Part shown: one piece after another, positions 62,126-64,000 of the stretch
Numbering within the stretch: position 1 is the stretch's first letter
Layout of the letters: the number at the start of each line of letters is the position of its first letter
From: Citrus sinensis
Taxonomy: Eukaryota > Streptophyta > Magnoliopsida > Sapindales > Rutaceae
NCBI RefSeq assembly: GCF_022201045.2
Contig: NC_068562.1
Location: 5,624,001 to 5,688,000, forward strand
Reading direction: 5' to 3'
DNA length: 64,000 nucleotides
The notes under the pieces: model-generated
The model's input: the letters and a program-made list of their open reading frames with translations, nothing else
Databases searched by the model: none
What the model was told of the DNA's origin: nothing
Translations under genes and position numbers: made by a program

Positions 62126-62822
62126 GTAAGGGGATGAAATCGTTTGAAGAGCGTTTTTTTACTGGAAGCTAAAAGGGAACAGAAAGAATGGATTTTTTTC
62201 ATTTATACATGATCAAGGGTGAGCACAAGAATAATATCCCAGCCCAATGTTCTTACAGGGTCAGTGATGTTTTGCTGTGTGGATACATTTTGCTCCAACA
62301 ATTTCATTACACTTGCAAATTTCAGAACAAATGAATATAATAATTTGAGATGCAAAGAATTTGAAAGCCGCATTTAGATCTTCCTCTCCGATTTCGGGTC
62401 ATTTATTTGTCATAAGATATGATGGAGATAGAGCCAGGCAAATATTTTTCCCAGCAACACTAAACTGTTGAAGATTTGCATGTTCGGTGAATTACCTGCA
62501 TTGGTGTAGTTTACATATTGAACCGTATAAAAGCATATTATATATATGTGTGTGTGTGTGTGATTAATAGTAATTTTGGTAATGTGATAATAGGGCTACG
62601 AGTTATAAAATAGGTTTATAGAAGAATAAAACATAATTATCGTTTCAATATTATAAGATAATAATAGGAACTCCAAAAAGCGTTATATTATTATTACGTG
62701 TGAATTATTTTATAAGATGTTTATAAAAGCAACTTGCCATCTCTTTTTAAAAGACACTGTTAAAATGGAGAATATCATAAAGTAAGTAGATTTTAAAAAA
62801 TTTATCAAACTTTTTGTTTGGG
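62126..62822. other. Convergent intergenic region between PH1-like and GH5 genes
   Basis: 3' flanks of two genes transcribed towards each other, with a short TG microsatellite near 62548-62561. No separate gene seen. The true last exon of the GH5 gene could extend into this interval. Confidence 0.5.
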
Positions 62823-64000
62823 TCAAAAACTATGAGATAAAGTGGGCAAAAGGAGTTCAAAGAAATTGAAAGTACGAAATTGAAGATGATTTTTTTTTTT
62901 CCTTTCTGGGGACAAATAAAATGAAGATGAATTTAAAGCATTACCTAATTGGAGATAATTGTTCCTTATGTTCCACTCAAAATCCCAGTGCTTTCTGTCA
63001 TTTTTGAGTGTCCAGTACGCCCACCCGAAGGAAGCCGCATTATAAACCTCTAATTGAGCGCTTCCAAAGTCTTGATAATCCTTCTGGGTCCCACTTGTCA
63101 CATTCCACTCATTTACCCATTCCCCTGAAACCAATCATTTACTCGAAAATCAGGATTCTGATTACTTGGATACCCTACCTAATTAAAGTGTGCAAACACA
63201 GAGTGTGCAGCTTGAATTACCGATAAACACCAGCGGACCATTTGCGTTATTTAAGGCTTGTAGTTGAGCCTCCCTGCTTTTGTAGATGAATAGGATATTA
63301 TCCACAGTGCTCATGTTAACAAAAAATGTGTCAAAGAGATTGTAGTAATGCAGATCCACAACTATATTGTGTGAGCCTATATTAGCCTGATAAAGTTCCA
63401 GTGGATCAGCATTCCCGATTCTCTGGCACACTATCACATAAGCTGTAGGTGAGTACTTTCGGACAATTTGGTAGCCTTGTTTGTAGTATGGAACTAAAAT
63501 ATCCAATGGAACTGTTGCTGATGAAGGTTCATTCAAAAGCTCAATTCCCAGCAAGGCTGGATGCTTTGCATACCTACGCATGGAAAATAAGTAAAGGTTT
63601 CCAAACTAACACGAATTAGGCAAGTGAAGTTCTAGTAAGGTGTTGGCCCATGACCAGTTAGTTTAAGCTTTCAGATTCAAGCTGTTGTATGATTCATGAA
63701 TGTAAAGTAACAGTGCAAAACCTCCCCAGTGTTCAGCTTCCACTTGCTAAAAGTTGACAATAAAATTACTTAAATCTTTATCAAAGGCAATGTGCACACA
63801 CCTTACTTTCAAACATTCAATATTTTTAGTATTTGATATATAGAGGGGAGCATTCAGGTAGGTGAATAGTAATAAGTAGAACCGTATTTCAACAGTCTCA
63901 GAACAAACAAGAGCTTACCTTGAAGCTAAGAAATCTATAACATCCAGTGTTTGTGATATGTAATCTGAAGCGGGCCAATCTGTTGTCCCATCTCTGCTAG
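62823..64000 (-). CDS. GH5-family glycoside hydrolase (plant glucan/mannan hydrolase type), 3' part
   Basis: Three exons are visible on the minus strand: 63919 to beyond 64000, 63221-63573, and 62823-63124. Splice sites are GT-AG and phases agree (the codon for R in FLASRYAKHP and that for G in FIGEW are split). The sequence HPALLGIELLNEPS carries the family proton-donor Glu in NEP. FIGEWVNEWN carries the nucleophile Glu in GEW, and WAYWTLKND is the conserved block downstream of it. Thus both catalytic residues are present. The family hydrolyses beta-glucans or related wall polysaccharides and is usually secreted; the substrate is not assignable here. The last 40 residues before the stop at 62823 are low-complexity. 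A GT after LQL could instead be a donor, so the C-terminus is uncertain. The 5' end is outside the window. Confidence 0.85.

Overview
This is plant nuclear DNA from a eudicot. Genes have short GT-AG exons in AT-rich surroundings, MITEs are dense, and the proteins are plant families. PH1-type P3B-ATPase and DTX27-type MATE genes, with the general look of the repeats, make me guess Citrus or a close woody relative. The species is inference; the kingdom is not.

About 1.2-37 kb is a tandem array of MATE (multidrug and toxic compound extrusion) transporter genes, all on the + strand and all built on the same 8-exon plan. Two copies are intact by hand-spliced reading: 9797-13455 (495 aa) and 27479-31184 (487 aa). 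Three longer copies are broken (1571-3990, 20720-24752, 35049-36960) and there are two short remnants (15429-15692, 17697-18299). Between the copies are duplicated promoter and 3' flank segments, a 2.2-kb tandem segmental duplication that creates a chimeric exon, a tripled exon, and several MITEs. The left edge of the window holds the 3' end of a LINE, and a SINE with a clear target-site duplication lies at 4.6-4.9 kb.

About 37-64 kb is more ordinary single-copy gene space with six genes. These are an ANTH-domain clathrin assembly protein (minus strand), an ATL6/ATL31-type RING-H2 membrane E3 ligase (minus), an intronless histone H3.1 gene with cell-cycle-like promoter elements (plus), a MIZU-KUSSEI1-like DUF617 gene (plus), an eight-exon P3B-type ATPase of the MgtA/PH1 class (plus, 957 aa predicted), and the 3' part of a GH5 glucan/mannan hydrolase (minus) that runs off the right edge.

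The genes do not form a pathway or operon. The two most biologically suggestive loci are the MATE array, a birth-and-death family of probable metabolite exporters, and the PH1-type ATPase. In petunia and citrus that ATPase works with the P3A pump PH5 at the tonoplast to hyperacidify the vacuole. No tRNA, rRNA, CRISPR or organellar segment was seen.
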